A stretch of DNA of 45,401 bases from Clostridia bacterium (GCA_017502305.1 JAFVVG010000002.1:1-45401); one strand, 5' to 3'; numbered from the stretch's first letter, positions 25,167-33,919 are shown. The notes: generated by a model not told the origin, from the sequence alone. Numbers and translations are program-made.

Positions 25167-26104
25167 GGGTTCAGCTCCTTCACCCGCTGCCCTTCAGCTA
25201 TCTCTTCACCACCGCAGATCACCATTGTCCCCTCGGGCAGGTTCACCCAGCAGCACACCTCATCCGCCATGTAGACCTCCGCCGTCGTTTCATATCCCCG
25301 TCCCTCCGAGACCCACCACACCGTGCCGTCCTCCGCCACCGCCTGCACCGGCACCACCGGCACCTGCTCCTGGCCGCAAAGGATGATCTCCGCCTCCAGG
25401 GCCGCGCCCAGGGGCAGCCGGATATTTTCCTCCGCCGCAAGGCTTACCTGGCACACCGTTTGTCCCGTCAGGCTGCTGACTTCCGCCGGGCCAATCCCTG
25501 TCACCCTGGCCATAGTCAGCACCTCATCGTCCTTGAGGATTCGGGCCGCCATGCCGGGCCGGAGCTTTTCAGCGTCCCGCAGGACTGCGCTGCATTGTAT
25601 TTCCTGGCTGCCACCTGTGATGGCCATGGCCACGCTGCCCGCCATCACACCCCCATGCTCGCATACATTCACCTGCTGCACCGTGCCGTCCGCCGCCGCA
25701 CGCACCGTCAGCGCCTCCAGCTGGGCAGACGCCTCCATCAGCTGAGCGCTGCCCAGGTTTGCGCCCACTGCCTCCGGCAGGGAGCTTCTTCTGCGCAGCG
25801 CTGCCGAAACCGCCATGGCCTGCACCTCCCCGCCCAGCCGGAACAGGGGCTGCCCCGCGGTTACTTCCTCGCCCTGGGTCACATACACCTGCTCCACCAC
25901 GCCTGTGACCGGGCTAACGGCGCCGAATTCCATTTCGTACCGCAGCGTTCCGCCCAGGGCCAGCACCTGCTCCACGCTGCCCATCTCCACCCTGCATACC
26001 TGCACCCGGGCCTGGGGCAGGGCGCTGCCGCCCCAGGTCAGCAGCGCCCAGGCAGCCAGCAGCGTTATGCCCAACACGCCCAGGGAAGCTTTGGCTTTTT
26101 TCAT
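25163..26104 (-). CDS. HlyD/MacA-type membrane-fusion adaptor protein
   Basis: A 313-residue adaptor with an N-terminal membrane anchor (about 8-27, VLGITLLAAWALLTWGG) and beta-barrel/lipoyl-like domains. VSPVTGVVEQVYVTQGEEV and VRAAADGTVQQVNVCEHGG are the paired lipoyl half-motifs. The helical hairpin between them is very short (roughly 110-150), as in Gram-positive adaptors that need no outer-membrane channel. ATG at 26104 is preferred because GGGAG lies eight bases upstream. It pairs with the downstream MacB-type permease. Confidence 0.8.
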   Translation of the reverse strand: MKKAKASLGVLGITLLAAWALLTWGGSALPQARVQVCRVEMGSVEQVLALGGTLRYEMEFGAVSPVTGVVEQVYVTQGEEVTAGQPLFRLGGEVQAMAVSAALRRRSSLPEAVGANLGSAQLMEASAQLEALTVRAAADGTVQQVNVCEHGGVMAGSVAMAITGGSQEIQCSAVLRDAEKLRPGMAARILKDDEVLTMARVTGIGPAEVSSLTGQTVCQVSLAAEENIRLPLGAALEAEIILCGQEQVPVVPVQAVAEDGTVWWVSEGRGYETTAEVYMADEVCCWVNLPEGTMVICGGEEIAEGQRVKELNP

Positions 26105-26183
26105 TCTCATCACTCCCGCAACATCCTTCAGGCGTACTATGTCCCCGCGGCGAAGAATCATCCCCGGGAATCCATGGCATCAC

Positions 26184-26216
26184 AAAGGCCGCCGGAGCGC
26201 GAATCCGGCGGCCTTT
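26184..26216. terminator. Strong GC-rich hairpin upstream of the adaptor gene
   Basis: AAAGGCCGCCGG (26184-26195) pairs with CCGGCGGCCTTT (26205-26216) around a 9-base loop. GCTTTT follows on the plus strand and TTTG on the minus strand. It probably separates the coaD-region operon from the adaptor-permease operon. Confidence 0.7.
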
Positions 26217-26238
26217 GCTTTTATGGAGGATAGGGAGG

Positions 26239-26343
26239 TTGGCGCCCGTTGCTGAGCGCCAAGGAAAAAGGAGATTGCTCTCAGGCAGGCGGTGGCTTCC
26301 TTCCTGAGCGCATCTTTACTGTACGCCTTATATGTGAAGGCGT
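26239..26343. repeat. Cluster of three further hairpins
   Basis: TTGGCGC/GCGCCAA (26239-26245 with 26256-26262), GCTCTCAGG/CCTGAGC (26277-26285 with 26303-26309, one bulge) and ACGCCTT/AAGGCGT (26323-26329 with 26337-26343) follow each other in the 288-base gap. None has a T run. No open frame with a ribosome binding site was seen. Confidence 0.45.
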
Positions 26344-26392
26344 TATGAACGAATCATGAACATTCCAAAGAAAGTTCGATTTTTTACACCTG

Positions 26393-27052
26393 TTACCGGT
26401 GGTTGTTCAGTTCTCCCCGCTCCATGCGGATATCATTGGAAAGGCTGGTGAGGCAGCGGTCCACCTCGCCCATCACGTTATCCAGATAGTCGAAGGTGTT
26501 CTGGCGGATCTGGCTGAGCTCCTTGCGGGTGCTTTCACGCAGTTCCTCGGCTTCCACCGTGGCCACGCGGTACACATTCTCGTGGGAAACAAGCTCATCC
26601 CGGTCCTGCTCCGCCTTGGCCCGGATGGCGGCAGCCTCCTGGTTGGCCTGCTGAATGATGCGGTTGCCCTCGTCCTGGGCCCGCTGCTGGGCCTCCTGCA
26701 CGGTGCGCTGAGCGGTTTCGGCAGCCTTTTTCACATCCGCCTGGGCCTGGCTCACCTGGGTCAGGGCATCGGCGATCATCTGCTTGGCCCTGTTCTGTGC
26801 GCCGGTAAGGGCCTCGTTGCAATCCTGGGCCGTCTGGGCGCGGATAGCAGCGTCCTCCCGGATGATCTGTTCCGCCTGCCTGAGTGCCTCGGGCAGCAGG
26901 TCATCCAGCTGCTTGAGCCGCTCCTGAAGAAGGCTGCGGCTCACCACGCAGGCGTCGGAGTTGATCAGGGTTTTGCGGGCGGTATCCACCGTCTCGGTCA
27001 GTTCGCGAACGATTGCCAGGCACTGCTCCACGCTGTTGCCGTTGATAGCCAT
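26393..27052 (-). CDS. Coiled-coil protein, DivIVA/V-ATPase-subunit-like
   Basis: A 219-residue protein, highly charged and rich in A, Q, E and R, with long predicted coiled coil from about 25 to 200 (for example AETAQRTVQEAQQRAQDEG). No catalytic motif is seen. Genes of this kind beside coaD in Clostridia are often labelled ATPase or ATP synthase subunit only because of coiled-coil similarity; a DivIVA-like or scaffold role is equally possible. The ATG at 27052 has GGGAGG eight bases upstream and lies 20 bases after the coaD stop. It is the last gene of the alr-led operon. Confidence 0.7.
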   Translation of the reverse strand: MAINGNSVEQCLAIVRELTETVDTARKTLINSDACVVSRSLLQERLKQLDDLLPEALRQAEQIIREDAAIRAQTAQDCNEALTGAQNRAKQMIADALTQVSQAQADVKKAAETAQRTVQEAQQRAQDEGNRIIQQANQEAAAIRAKAEQDRDELVSHENVYRVATVEAEELRESTRKELSQIRQNTFDYLDNVMGEVDRCLTSLSNDIRMERGELNNHR

Positions 27053-27072
27053 ATGATTGTCCTCCCTTATGT

Positions 27073-27558
27073 TCATTCCTTCATGAATTTACGCTTGATT
27101 GTCTCCACGTTGCACGCCGGCACATAGGGGCTGAAGTCAGCGCCCCAGGCGGCGATCTCCTTCACCGTGGAGGAAGAAATATGGGCGTGCTCCGGCCTGG
27201 AGATGAGAAACACGGTTTCCGTACCGGGCCGCAGCTCGGCATTGAACTGGGCCATGGTTTTCTCCGCCTCAAAGTCTCCCACGCCCCGCAGCCCCCGCAC
27301 CACCGCCGTAGCGCCGGTCTCTTCCACAGCCTCCACCAGCATGCCGGCAAAGGCCCTGGCCTCCACCCGGGGCATATCGGCACAGGCGGCACGAATCATC
27401 TCCAGCCGCTCCTCCACGGTGAAGCAGCCCTTTTTGGCCGGGTTGTGCAAAACCGCCACGATCACCCTGTCAAAGAGCTTCGCCGCCCTGCGGATGATAT
27501 CCACATGGCCGATGGTCACCGGATCAAAGCTGCCGGAATAGATGCAGGTTCTTTCCAT
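27073..27558 (-). CDS. coaD: Pantetheine-phosphate adenylyltransferase
   Basis: A 161-residue enzyme of normal CoaD length, making dephospho-CoA from 4'-phosphopantetheine and ATP. YSGSFDPVTIGHVDII (residues 7-22) carries the T/HxGH nucleotidyltransferase motif, and ISSSTVKEIA near the C-terminus is the second signature. An earlier in-frame ATG at 27582 would overlap rsmD and has no ribosome binding site, so MERTCIYSG is chosen. The rsmD-coaD order is widespread in Firmicutes. Confidence 0.95.
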   Translation of the reverse strand: MERTCIYSGSFDPVTIGHVDIIRRAAKLFDRVIVAVLHNPAKKGCFTVEERLEMIRAACADMPRVEARAFAGMLVEAVEETGATAVVRGLRGVGDFEAEKTMAQFNAELRPGTETVFLISRPEHAHISSSTVKEIAAWGADFSPYVPACNVETIKRKFMKE

Positions 27559-27583
27559 ACTATCATGCCTTTCCATGGGCACG

Positions 27584-28132
27584 TTATGCTTCCACCCTGT
27601 GGAAGAAGCTCACGCCCACATAGCCGTATTTGCGGCTGTCATACATCTCGTATCCGTCGGCGGTGGCGGGCATCACACGGGCTTCGTGCTCCACGATCAC
27701 CGTTGCCTCCTCCGCCAGCAGGGGGATCAGCGCTTCCATCACGCCGGTCATATCATGCATGGCATAGGGCGGATCCAGGAAAACCAGGTCAAATTTCTCC
27801 CCCGCCGCGGCCAGCTGGCGCACCGCCTGCTGCCAATCCATGAGCAGGATTCTCGTCCGGCCGTCAAAGCCCAGCTTCTGGGTATTCAGCTTCTGGCAGG
27901 CATTGGCCGCCCGGTCGATATCCACCAGCACGGCCTCCGCCGCGCCCCGGCTGAGAGCTTCCAGCGACAGCGCTCCCGTGCCGGCAAAAAGATCCAGCAC
28001 CTTCGCGTCCCAGGTTTTCCGCTGAAGGATGTTGAACAGGTTTTCCCTCACCCTGTCCAGCGTGGGCCGGGTATCACGGCCCTTGGGGGCCTCAATGGTT
28101 CTGCCCCTTGCCGTCCCCGCAATAATCCGCAT
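27584..28132 (-). CDS. rsmD: 16S rRNA (guanine(966)-N(2))-methyltransferase
   Basis: A 182-residue SAM-dependent methyltransferase. MRIIAGTARGRTIEAPKG is the conserved N-terminus, DLFAGTGAL (47-55) binds SAM, and DPPY (120-123) is the N-methyltransferase catalytic motif. It modifies G966 of 16S rRNA during small-subunit assembly. AAAGGAGG precedes the start. It lies directly before coaD, as in many Firmicutes. Confidence 0.95.
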   Translation of the reverse strand: MRIIAGTARGRTIEAPKGRDTRPTLDRVRENLFNILQRKTWDAKVLDLFAGTGALSLEALSRGAAEAVLVDIDRAANACQKLNTQKLGFDGRTRILLMDWQQAVRQLAAAGEKFDLVFLDPPYAMHDMTGVMEALIPLLAEEATVIVEHEARVMPATADGYEMYDSRKYGYVGVSFFHRVEA

Positions 28133-28144
28133 GGGAGGCCTCCT

Positions 28145-28954
28145 TTAGTTCAGCTGTTCAGGACCCTTATTGATGCGGGCCTTGCGCTGCTTGTTTTCCT
28201 TATGGGCGCGCTTGCGCTTGCCAAGGGCGATGTTGGTATGCACCACAGTGCGGATTTTTGTACCCTGCAGATAGCCCAGGCCATAACCTGCAGCGGGCAG
28301 CAGCACCACCAGCACACTGAGTCGCTCCAGCATAAGCAGGCCGTCCCGGTTGGTGACGCCCACCATATTCACCCAGGGCATAATGAACATGCGCACAATA
28401 ATCCGGAGAATATCTTCCATTTCCATGCCGGCGTTTCCGGCATAAATGGCCAGGGCGTCGCCCATCTCCCGCTGGCGCTGCAGCGTTCCGATCCAGGAGG
28501 GCAGCACACCCATGCCGGTATACTGCTTCTGGGCCACCACACCCAGCAGCACCGCGCAGATCAGCACCGGCACCGTACCCAGCAGGCCAATCAGCAATCC
28601 CTTCAGGGGGTGATAGCACAGCGCCCTGTCCTTGGGATGCACCGTGCGGCCGTCAGCCTCACGCTGGTACATCACCTCGCCGTGGTTGACCGCCACGGCG
28701 CCCTTGGCGCTGCCGTTCTGGTAATACACAGCCACGATCACCAGCACCAGCGCGCTGTTGAACAGAATGTTCATCCAGGCCGCTTCCCACATGGAAACGC
28801 CGCTGAGCAGGAAATTGGCCACCACCACCAGAAACAGCGAGAAAAAGAAGCTCACAGCGCTCTTCGCCGTGGTGCTGTCAGCCGCGCTGCCCTTCAAAAA
28901 CGGCTTGGAAACCGGCTTGATCTTCTTTTTGTTCTTCTGCTGCATAAGCTTCAC
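28145..28954 (-). CDS. Uncharacterised multi-pass membrane protein
   Basis: A 269-residue protein with basic N-terminal and C-terminal tails (MQQKNKKKIKP; KRKRAHKENKQRKARINKG) and about five hydrophobic segments near 33-55, 58-77, 118-142, 185-205 and 210-230. No family recognised. It probably starts at GTG, overlapping the TGA of the cyclo-ligase gene (GTGA) four bases after AAGGA; an ATG three codons later is the alternative. Tight placement in a housekeeping operon implies co-expression with cell-wall and CoA functions. Confidence 0.75.
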   Translation of the reverse strand: MKLMQQKNKKKIKPVSKPFLKGSAADSTTAKSAVSFFFSLFLVVVANFLLSGVSMWEAAWMNILFNSALVLVIVAVYYQNGSAKGAVAVNHGEVMYQREADGRTVHPKDRALCYHPLKGLLIGLLGTVPVLICAVLLGVVAQKQYTGMGVLPSWIGTLQRQREMGDALAIYAGNAGMEMEDILRIIVRMFIMPWVNMVGVTNRDGLLMLERLSVLVVLLPAAGYGLGYLQGTKIRTVVHTNIALGKRKRAHKENKQRKARINKGPEQLN

Positions 28955-29526
28955 ACGTTCCTTTCCATATCAAAGGATACCACGCCCTGGGCCGTCGCCA
29001 CGGCCTGCAGGGGCTGATCCCATTCGTCTTCCGGTAATTCGTCCACGATTTGATGGGCCATCGCCACACCCAGGGTACTGATCTTCCCCTGCCGGAGCAG
29101 ACAGTCATAATATCCGCCGCCTTTGCCCAGCCGCACGCCCCGGCTGTCCACGGCCTCCAGAGGCACAAGCAGCAGGTCGATTTCCCCGGGCAGGATCACC
29201 GGCGCGTCACCCCCCGGCTCCATCAGACCGTATGCTCCGGCTGTCAGGTCCGCCAGGCATTCCACCCGGTGAAAGGTCATCTGCGGCGGCTTGCCGCACC
29301 TGGGCAGCACCAGGATTTTGCCGCTGTTCAGCGCATCCTGAAGAACCGCCGTGATGTCCGCCTCGTGCCGCATGGGCATATATCCGCCAATGACCTTCGC
29401 GGCCCGATAGCCTTCCCAGGCCAGCACGTGGCAGCAGATGCTTTCGCTCTGCCGCGCCCGCTCGGCTTCCCCGGGGAATGCCTGGCGGACGGCCTTACGC
29501 AGGGCTTTCTTGTCACAGGGTTTCAT
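28951..29526 (-). CDS. 5-formyltetrahydrofolate cyclo-ligase
   Basis: A 191-residue enzyme of usual length, converting 5-formyl-THF to 5,10-methenyl-THF with ATP. The C-terminal signature VPLEAVDSRGVRLGKGGGYYD includes the G-K-G-G-G-Y-Y-D nucleotide loop (residues about 132-139), and the basic N-terminus KKALRKAVRQ is typical. The start MKPCDKK follows GGGAG by seven bases and overlaps the alr gene by 14 bases, which suggests coupling. A longer upstream reading would run deep into alr. Confidence 0.92.
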   Translation of the reverse strand: MKPCDKKALRKAVRQAFPGEAERARQSESICCHVLAWEGYRAAKVIGGYMPMRHEADITAVLQDALNSGKILVLPRCGKPPQMTFHRVECLADLTAGAYGLMEPGGDAPVILPGEIDLLLVPLEAVDSRGVRLGKGGGYYDCLLRQGKISTLGVAMAHQIVDELPEDEWDQPLQAVATAQGVVSFDMERNV

Positions 29527-30622
29527 GGATCCACTCCCGGGGCACACGGCCCGTGGCGGCCAGCAGCACCTCATAGCTGATGGTTCCCGCCCAGGCGGCG
29601 ATATCCTCCGCCGTGATGCGCTCGTCACCTTCCCGGCCCATGAGGGTCACCACGTCGCCGGGAACGACGCCGGGAATATCCGTTACGTCCGCCATCATCT
29701 GATCCATGCAGATGCGGCCCAGTACCTTCGCCCGCCTGCCGCGGATAATGACCTCCGCCTTGCCGGAGGCCGCCCGGTGATAGCCATCACCATAGCCACA
29801 GGCCATGGTGGCCACCCGCATGGGCTTGTCCGCCGCAAAGGTACGGCCATAGCTCACCGTATCGCCCGGGGCAATGTCCTTCACATAGGTCACCCGGGTG
29901 CGCCAGTCCATAAAGGGTTCCAGGGGCATGTCGGTCTCCACCGGTGGATAGCCGTACATGGAGATGCCTGCCCTGACCATATCCATCGCCGCCTCCGGCA
30001 GCCGGTGAATAGCAGCCGAGTTAGCACAGTGCCGAAGGATCTCCCCCGGCAGCGGAGCGATGAGCCGCCTGAACGTCTCCAGCTGCTGGCAGGTAAAGGC
30101 CATGTCGTCGCCGTCAGCGTCAGCGAAATGGGTGAACACGCCGGTGAGCCGCACATGGGGGCACTCCGCCAGGGCCGACAAAACCGCCTGAACATCATTT
30201 TCCGTTCTGGCACCGATACGGCTCATGCCGGAGTCTATCTTCAGGTGCACCATCGCGTTCACGCCGCAGTCCTCCGCGGCCTTTTCCACAGCATGCACCA
30301 TAGCGTCGTCGCAGACGGTGATGGTCAGGCCGTGTTTCACGCCCAGCAGCGCCTCCTCATAGGAGGTGGCGCCCAGCACCAGCACAGGCGCGTCAATGCC
30401 GCCTTCCCGCAGGGCTACGCCTTCCTCCACCAGGGCCACCGCCAGATGCATGGCGCCGGCATGCAGCGCCTCCCGGGCCACCTGAATCATGCCGTGACCG
30501 TATGCGTCAGCCTTCACCACCGCCAGCAGGCCTGTGCCCTGGGGCAAGGATTCCCGCAGCAGCCGCACATTTTTGCGCAGCACGGCCAAGTCCACCGTGC
30601 GCTGCTGATGCCGCACATTCAT
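29513..30622 (-). CDS. alr: Alanine racemase
   Basis: A 369-residue PLP enzyme producing D-alanine for peptidoglycan. VVKADAYGHG places the PLP lysine at Lys37. HLKIDSGMSRIG, HCANSAA and CGYGDGYHR (catalytic Tyr) follow, and RICMDQMM is the conserved C-terminal motif. It leads a six-gene operon through a promoter about 35 bases upstream. AAGAAGG is the ribosome binding site. Confidence 0.97.
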   Translation of the reverse strand: MNVRHQQRTVDLAVLRKNVRLLRESLPQGTGLLAVVKADAYGHGMIQVAREALHAGAMHLAVALVEEGVALREGGIDAPVLVLGATSYEEALLGVKHGLTITVCDDAMVHAVEKAAEDCGVNAMVHLKIDSGMSRIGARTENDVQAVLSALAECPHVRLTGVFTHFADADGDDMAFTCQQLETFRRLIAPLPGEILRHCANSAAIHRLPEAAMDMVRAGISMYGYPPVETDMPLEPFMDWRTRVTYVKDIAPGDTVSYGRTFAADKPMRVATMACGYGDGYHRAASGKAEVIIRGRRAKVLGRICMDQMMADVTDIPGVVPGDVVTLMGREGDERITAEDIAAWAGTISYEVLLAATGRVPREWIHETL

Positions 30623-30654
30623 GCATTCGCCTTCTTTGCCATCATGATTCAGAT

Positions 30655-30683
30655 ATTATACCATAGTTTGCACCCAAAAGAAA
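30655..30683 (-). promoter_or_regulatory. Promoter of the alr operon
   Basis: Minus-strand TATAAT (30655-30660) with a weak -35, TTTCTT (30678-30683), at 17 bases. Confidence 0.55.
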
Positions 30684-30700
30684 AGCCCGAAGCGCGGAAT

Positions 30701-31672
30701 TCACGTTTTTGTTCCATTTGCCCGCCGGGCCCAAAGGAGCAGCAGGAAGCATCCCCCGCCCAGCACCGGATACGCCACCCCCACAATCTCCTCCAAACCG
30801 CCCAGCGAAAGCGCCGCCATGGCGATCATACCCAGGGGCACCCAGCGCCCAAGCAGGGCCGCAAGGCCCTTCACGCAAGCTGCCAGCGTGGTCAGCGCCG
30901 CCAGATACAGCGCCCCCGCAGCCAGCATATAGCCCCACTTTCCCCAGGGCGAGAGCAGCATCACAAAGGGCAATTGTTCATCCGCAAGGGCCGTGTGCTT
31001 CAGCAAAACGCCGTTGCCGCAGGCCAGCAGCGCCGTCAGCACCGCCGCCAGCCCACAGGCGCAGCGCCGCTTTTCCCCTTCCGGCAATCGCTTGCCCCAG
31101 GCAGCCACCACCGGGGCGGCCAGGGCCACGTTGAATCCCCCGTAGCACAATCCCAGCGCAATGCCCTCCGGGCCGCCCGAAGGCGTCACACGCACCGCCC
31201 TTCGTGCCGGCAGGAACAGCCCTGCCAATACCACCCCCAACAGGCAAAGGATCAGCCCCCGGCTCACCCCCGTCAGGCTTTTGCTTTCCCCGCCCGCCAG
31301 CAGCCACCCCAGCGCCATCGTTGCCGCAAGTCCCAGCACCCTCGCCCAGCGCAGCGGCAGCATCAGCGCGGTAATTTCCCCGCCCCCGGCCAGCATGGCG
31401 CCGCCGGTAGATACGAGCAGCGCGGTGAACAACCCCCGCCACAGCCGCGCCTGCCAGCGCCCCTGCCAGGCATACGGTATGCCCGCTACACCCGGGCGAC
31501 GCAAAAGTCCCAGGCAGATCCACCCCATCACGCCGCCGGCGGTCAGCACCCCGGCCCAGCTCCACACCCCAAACCGTGCGAAAAACGCCGATATTTCCCG
31601 CCCCGAGGCAAAGCCCGCGCCCACCACCGCGCCGCATAGTTCCGCCACGGCATGCCCTGTCTGTTTCTTCAT
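30701..31672 (-). CDS. YkvI family membrane transporter-like protein
   Basis: A 323-residue, about ten-helix membrane protein. The N-terminal segment AELCGAVVGAGFASGREISAFF matches the conserved opening of the YkvI group (in part G-A-G-F-A-S-G-R-E-I), which is distantly related to the APC-type amino-acid/Na+ symporters. Substrate unknown. GGGAGG precedes MKKQTGH by seven bases; a start six codons earlier lacks a site. It is co-directional with alr, about 80 bases upstream, with a promoter between, so readthrough is possible. Confidence 0.75.
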   Translation of the reverse strand: MKKQTGHAVAELCGAVVGAGFASGREISAFFARFGVWSWAGVLTAGGVMGWICLGLLRRPGVAGIPYAWQGRWQARLWRGLFTALLVSTGGAMLAGGGEITALMLPLRWARVLGLAATMALGWLLAGGESKSLTGVSRGLILCLLGVVLAGLFLPARRAVRVTPSGGPEGIALGLCYGGFNVALAAPVVAAWGKRLPEGEKRRCACGLAAVLTALLACGNGVLLKHTALADEQLPFVMLLSPWGKWGYMLAAGALYLAALTTLAACVKGLAALLGRWVPLGMIAMAALSLGGLEEIVGVAYPVLGGGCFLLLLWARRANGTKT

Positions 31673-31746
31673 AGCGCTCCCTCCCGGCAAAGTCTATGAC
31701 CTGCACAGGGGCCAACATGCATATCCAGCATTTGTGCGGATTGCAG

Positions 31747-31775
31747 GTGACATTTTTTTTATTCTGTGCTATGAT
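31747..31775 (+). promoter_or_regulatory. Promoter of the MATE gene
   Basis: GTGACA (31747-31752), 17 bases with a T-rich start, then TATGAT (31770-31775). Confidence 0.6.
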
Positions 31776-31822
31776 AACAAGGATGCTTTTCTGAAATTTC
31801 ATCTTCAAAAGAGGAATGCGCT

Positions 31823-33271
31823 ATGCTGAATTATCTACTGCACTTCTTCGACACCCGCCGCATGCTTCCCCGCTCTTTGCAGGCGGAGACCGGTCTGCTC
31901 CCTCCCGGCAGAGAGATGTATGGCGAATACATCCGCATCGCCGTTCCCTCGGTGTGCGAAATGGTGCTGATCTCCCTCATCAGCATGATCGACACGGTGA
32001 TGGTCTCCTCCATCGGCACCGACGCTGTGGCCGCCGTGGGTCTGGTCAACCAGCCCCGGATGATCATGCTGTGCCTGTTCTTCGCGCTGAACACCGGCAT
32101 TACCGCCGTCATCGCCCGCCGCAAGGGTGAGGATCGCCGTGCCGACGCCAACTCCACCATGCGCACCGCCATTTTGATGATCCTGGGCCTTTCCGCCATC
32201 CTGATGGCTGTGCTGCTTCCCCTGAGCCGTGCCCTGATGCTCTTTGCCGGGGCCGAGGCCGGCCGCACCCTGGAAGCCTCCACCGAATATTTCATCATTC
32301 TTGGCTGGGCGCTGCCCTTCCAGGCGCTTTCGATGGGCCTGTGCGCCGCCCAGCGCGGCGTGGGCAACACCAAGCTCACCATGCAGGTAAACATCACCTC
32401 CAACCTGGTGAATGTTGTGTTCAACTATCTGCTTATCAACGGCATCGGCCCCTTCCCCAGGCTGGGCGTTCGGGGTGCGGCCATCGCCACGGCCATTGGC
32501 ATGTTTGTGGGTTTCTGCCTGAGCCTCCGGGCCATTTTCCACAGCCACGGCGCTTTCCTGAGCCTCTCCCGGCACGATAGCTGGAAGATCGACACCCAGG
32601 CCTGCAAGGCCCTGACGAAGGTTGCCTCCTCCGCCATGGTGGAGCAGCTGGCCATGCGCATCGGCTTCTTCGCCTATGCGCGCATTGTGGCCGGCCTGGG
32701 CACCGATGCCTTCGCCGCCCACCAGATCTGCCTGCAGTTCCTGAACCTCTCCTTCTCCTGCGCCGATGGTCTTGGCGTGGCCGGCACCTCCCTGGTGGGG
32801 CAGATGCTGGGCCGCAAGCGCCGTGACCTGGCCCACGTTTACGGCACGCTGGCCCAGCGCTTCTCCCTGGCTGCCGGTTTGTTCCTGGCAGCGGTGTGCA
32901 TTCTTCTGCGACATCCCCTGGTGAGCATGTTCCTTTCCGGCGATTCCACCGGCGTTGTCCGTGCCATGGCAGTAAACGTCATGATCGTACTGGGGCTGAT
33001 CCAGCCGGTGCAGATGGTCTCCGTGGTGTCCTCCGGCGCGCTGCGCGGCGCAGGCGACGTGAAATACACCGCCCGTGTGATGCTCATCACCGTTACCTGC
33101 ATCCGCCCGGTGTTGGCGCTGCTGGGCGTGTACATCTGCCAGAACATTCTTCACCGCAGCGACATCGCGCTCCTTGCCGCCTGGAGCGCCACCCTGGTGG
33201 ACATGAGCCTGCGCGTCACGCTGATGCTCCGCCGCTACCACAGCGAGAAGTGGCATTCCATCAAGGTGTGA
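31823..33271 (+). CDS. MATE family efflux transporter
   Basis: A 482-residue protein with about twelve transmembrane helices in two MatE halves. IAVPSVCEMVLISLISMIDTVMV (helix 1, around 39-60) and GLGTDAFAAHQICLQFLN (second half) match the family. MATE exporters use Na+ or H+ gradients to expel cationic drugs or metabolites. About 35 residues precede the first helix, slightly more than usual. AGAGG lies eight bases before the ATG. The P-loop kinase gene follows by 35 bases in the same transcript. Confidence 0.92.
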   Translation: MLNYLLHFFDTRRMLPRSLQAETGLLPPGREMYGEYIRIAVPSVCEMVLISLISMIDTVMVSSIGTDAVAAVGLVNQPRMIMLCLFFALNTGITAVIARRKGEDRRADANSTMRTAILMILGLSAILMAVLLPLSRALMLFAGAEAGRTLEASTEYFIILGWALPFQALSMGLCAAQRGVGNTKLTMQVNITSNLVNVVFNYLLINGIGPFPRLGVRGAAIATAIGMFVGFCLSLRAIFHSHGAFLSLSRHDSWKIDTQACKALTKVASSAMVEQLAMRIGFFAYARIVAGLGTDAFAAHQICLQFLNLSFSCADGLGVAGTSLVGQMLGRKRRDLAHVYGTLAQRFSLAAGLFLAAVCILLRHPLVSMFLSGDSTGVVRAMAVNVMIVLGLIQPVQMVSVVSSGALRGAGDVKYTARVMLITVTCIRPVLALLGVYICQNILHRSDIALLAAWSATLVDMSLRVTLMLRRYHSEKWHSIKV

Positions 33272-33306
33272 CGGAGCACAGCCATCTCATCAGTTTGGAG
33301 GCTCAC

Positions 33307-33915
33307 ATGACGGTTTATTTCATTGGCGGTTCTCCCTGCAGCGGAAAAAGCACCGCTGCCCAGGCCCTCGCAGAACGGTTTGGCCTTCACTACTTCAAGG
33401 TTGACGACCATCTTGACAGATACATCCAACAGGCCGCCGAGGCCGGAAAGCGGCACTGCGCAGCCATCCGGCAGATGACCCCGGAGCAGATCTGGATGCG
33501 CGATCCCCTGGTACAATGTGAGGAAGAACTGCTGATCTATCAGGAAATATTTGAATATATCCTGGCGGATCTTGAAAAAATGAATTTCGAAAACGGCGTC
33601 ATAACCGAGGGCGCGGCCTATCTCCCCATGCTGGCAAAAAAAGCCGGCGTCCCCGCCGGCAGGTATCTCTCCATCACCCCCACCAAGGCCTTCCAGATTG
33701 CTCATTACCGCCTGCGGGAGTGGGTGCCCTATGTTCTTGCCGAATGCAGCGATAAAGCCGCGGCTTTCGACAACTGGATGGAGCGGGATGCTCTGTTCGC
33801 CAAAGCCGTGCAGCAGCAGTGCCATGAGCTGGGCTACGTCTCCCTTGTCAACAGCGGCCAGCAATCCGAAGACGATCTGATTGCCGGCGTTGCCGCGCAT
33901 TTCCAGCTTGCCTGA
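33307..33915 (+). CDS. P-loop kinase-like NTPase
   Basis: A 202-residue protein with a clean Walker A, GGSPCSGKST at residues 7-16, and the size of small-molecule or nucleoside kinases. A downstream FENGVITEGAAYLPML segment resembles the strand that carries the acidic magnesium residue. I cannot name its substrate; antibiotic or nucleoside phosphorylation is conceivable given the upstream MATE exporter, with which it shares a transcript. The ATG at 33307 has GGAGG five bases upstream; the open frame extends further upstream inside the MATE gene but is out of frame there and without support. Confidence 0.75.
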   Translation: MTVYFIGGSPCSGKSTAAQALAERFGLHYFKVDDHLDRYIQQAAEAGKRHCAAIRQMTPEQIWMRDPLVQCEEELLIYQEIFEYILADLEKMNFENGVITEGAAYLPMLAKKAGVPAGRYLSITPTKAFQIAHYRLREWVPYVLAECSDKAAAFDNWMERDALFAKAVQQQCHELGYVSLVNSGQQSEDDLIAGVAAHFQLA

Positions 33916-33919
33916 ACAT

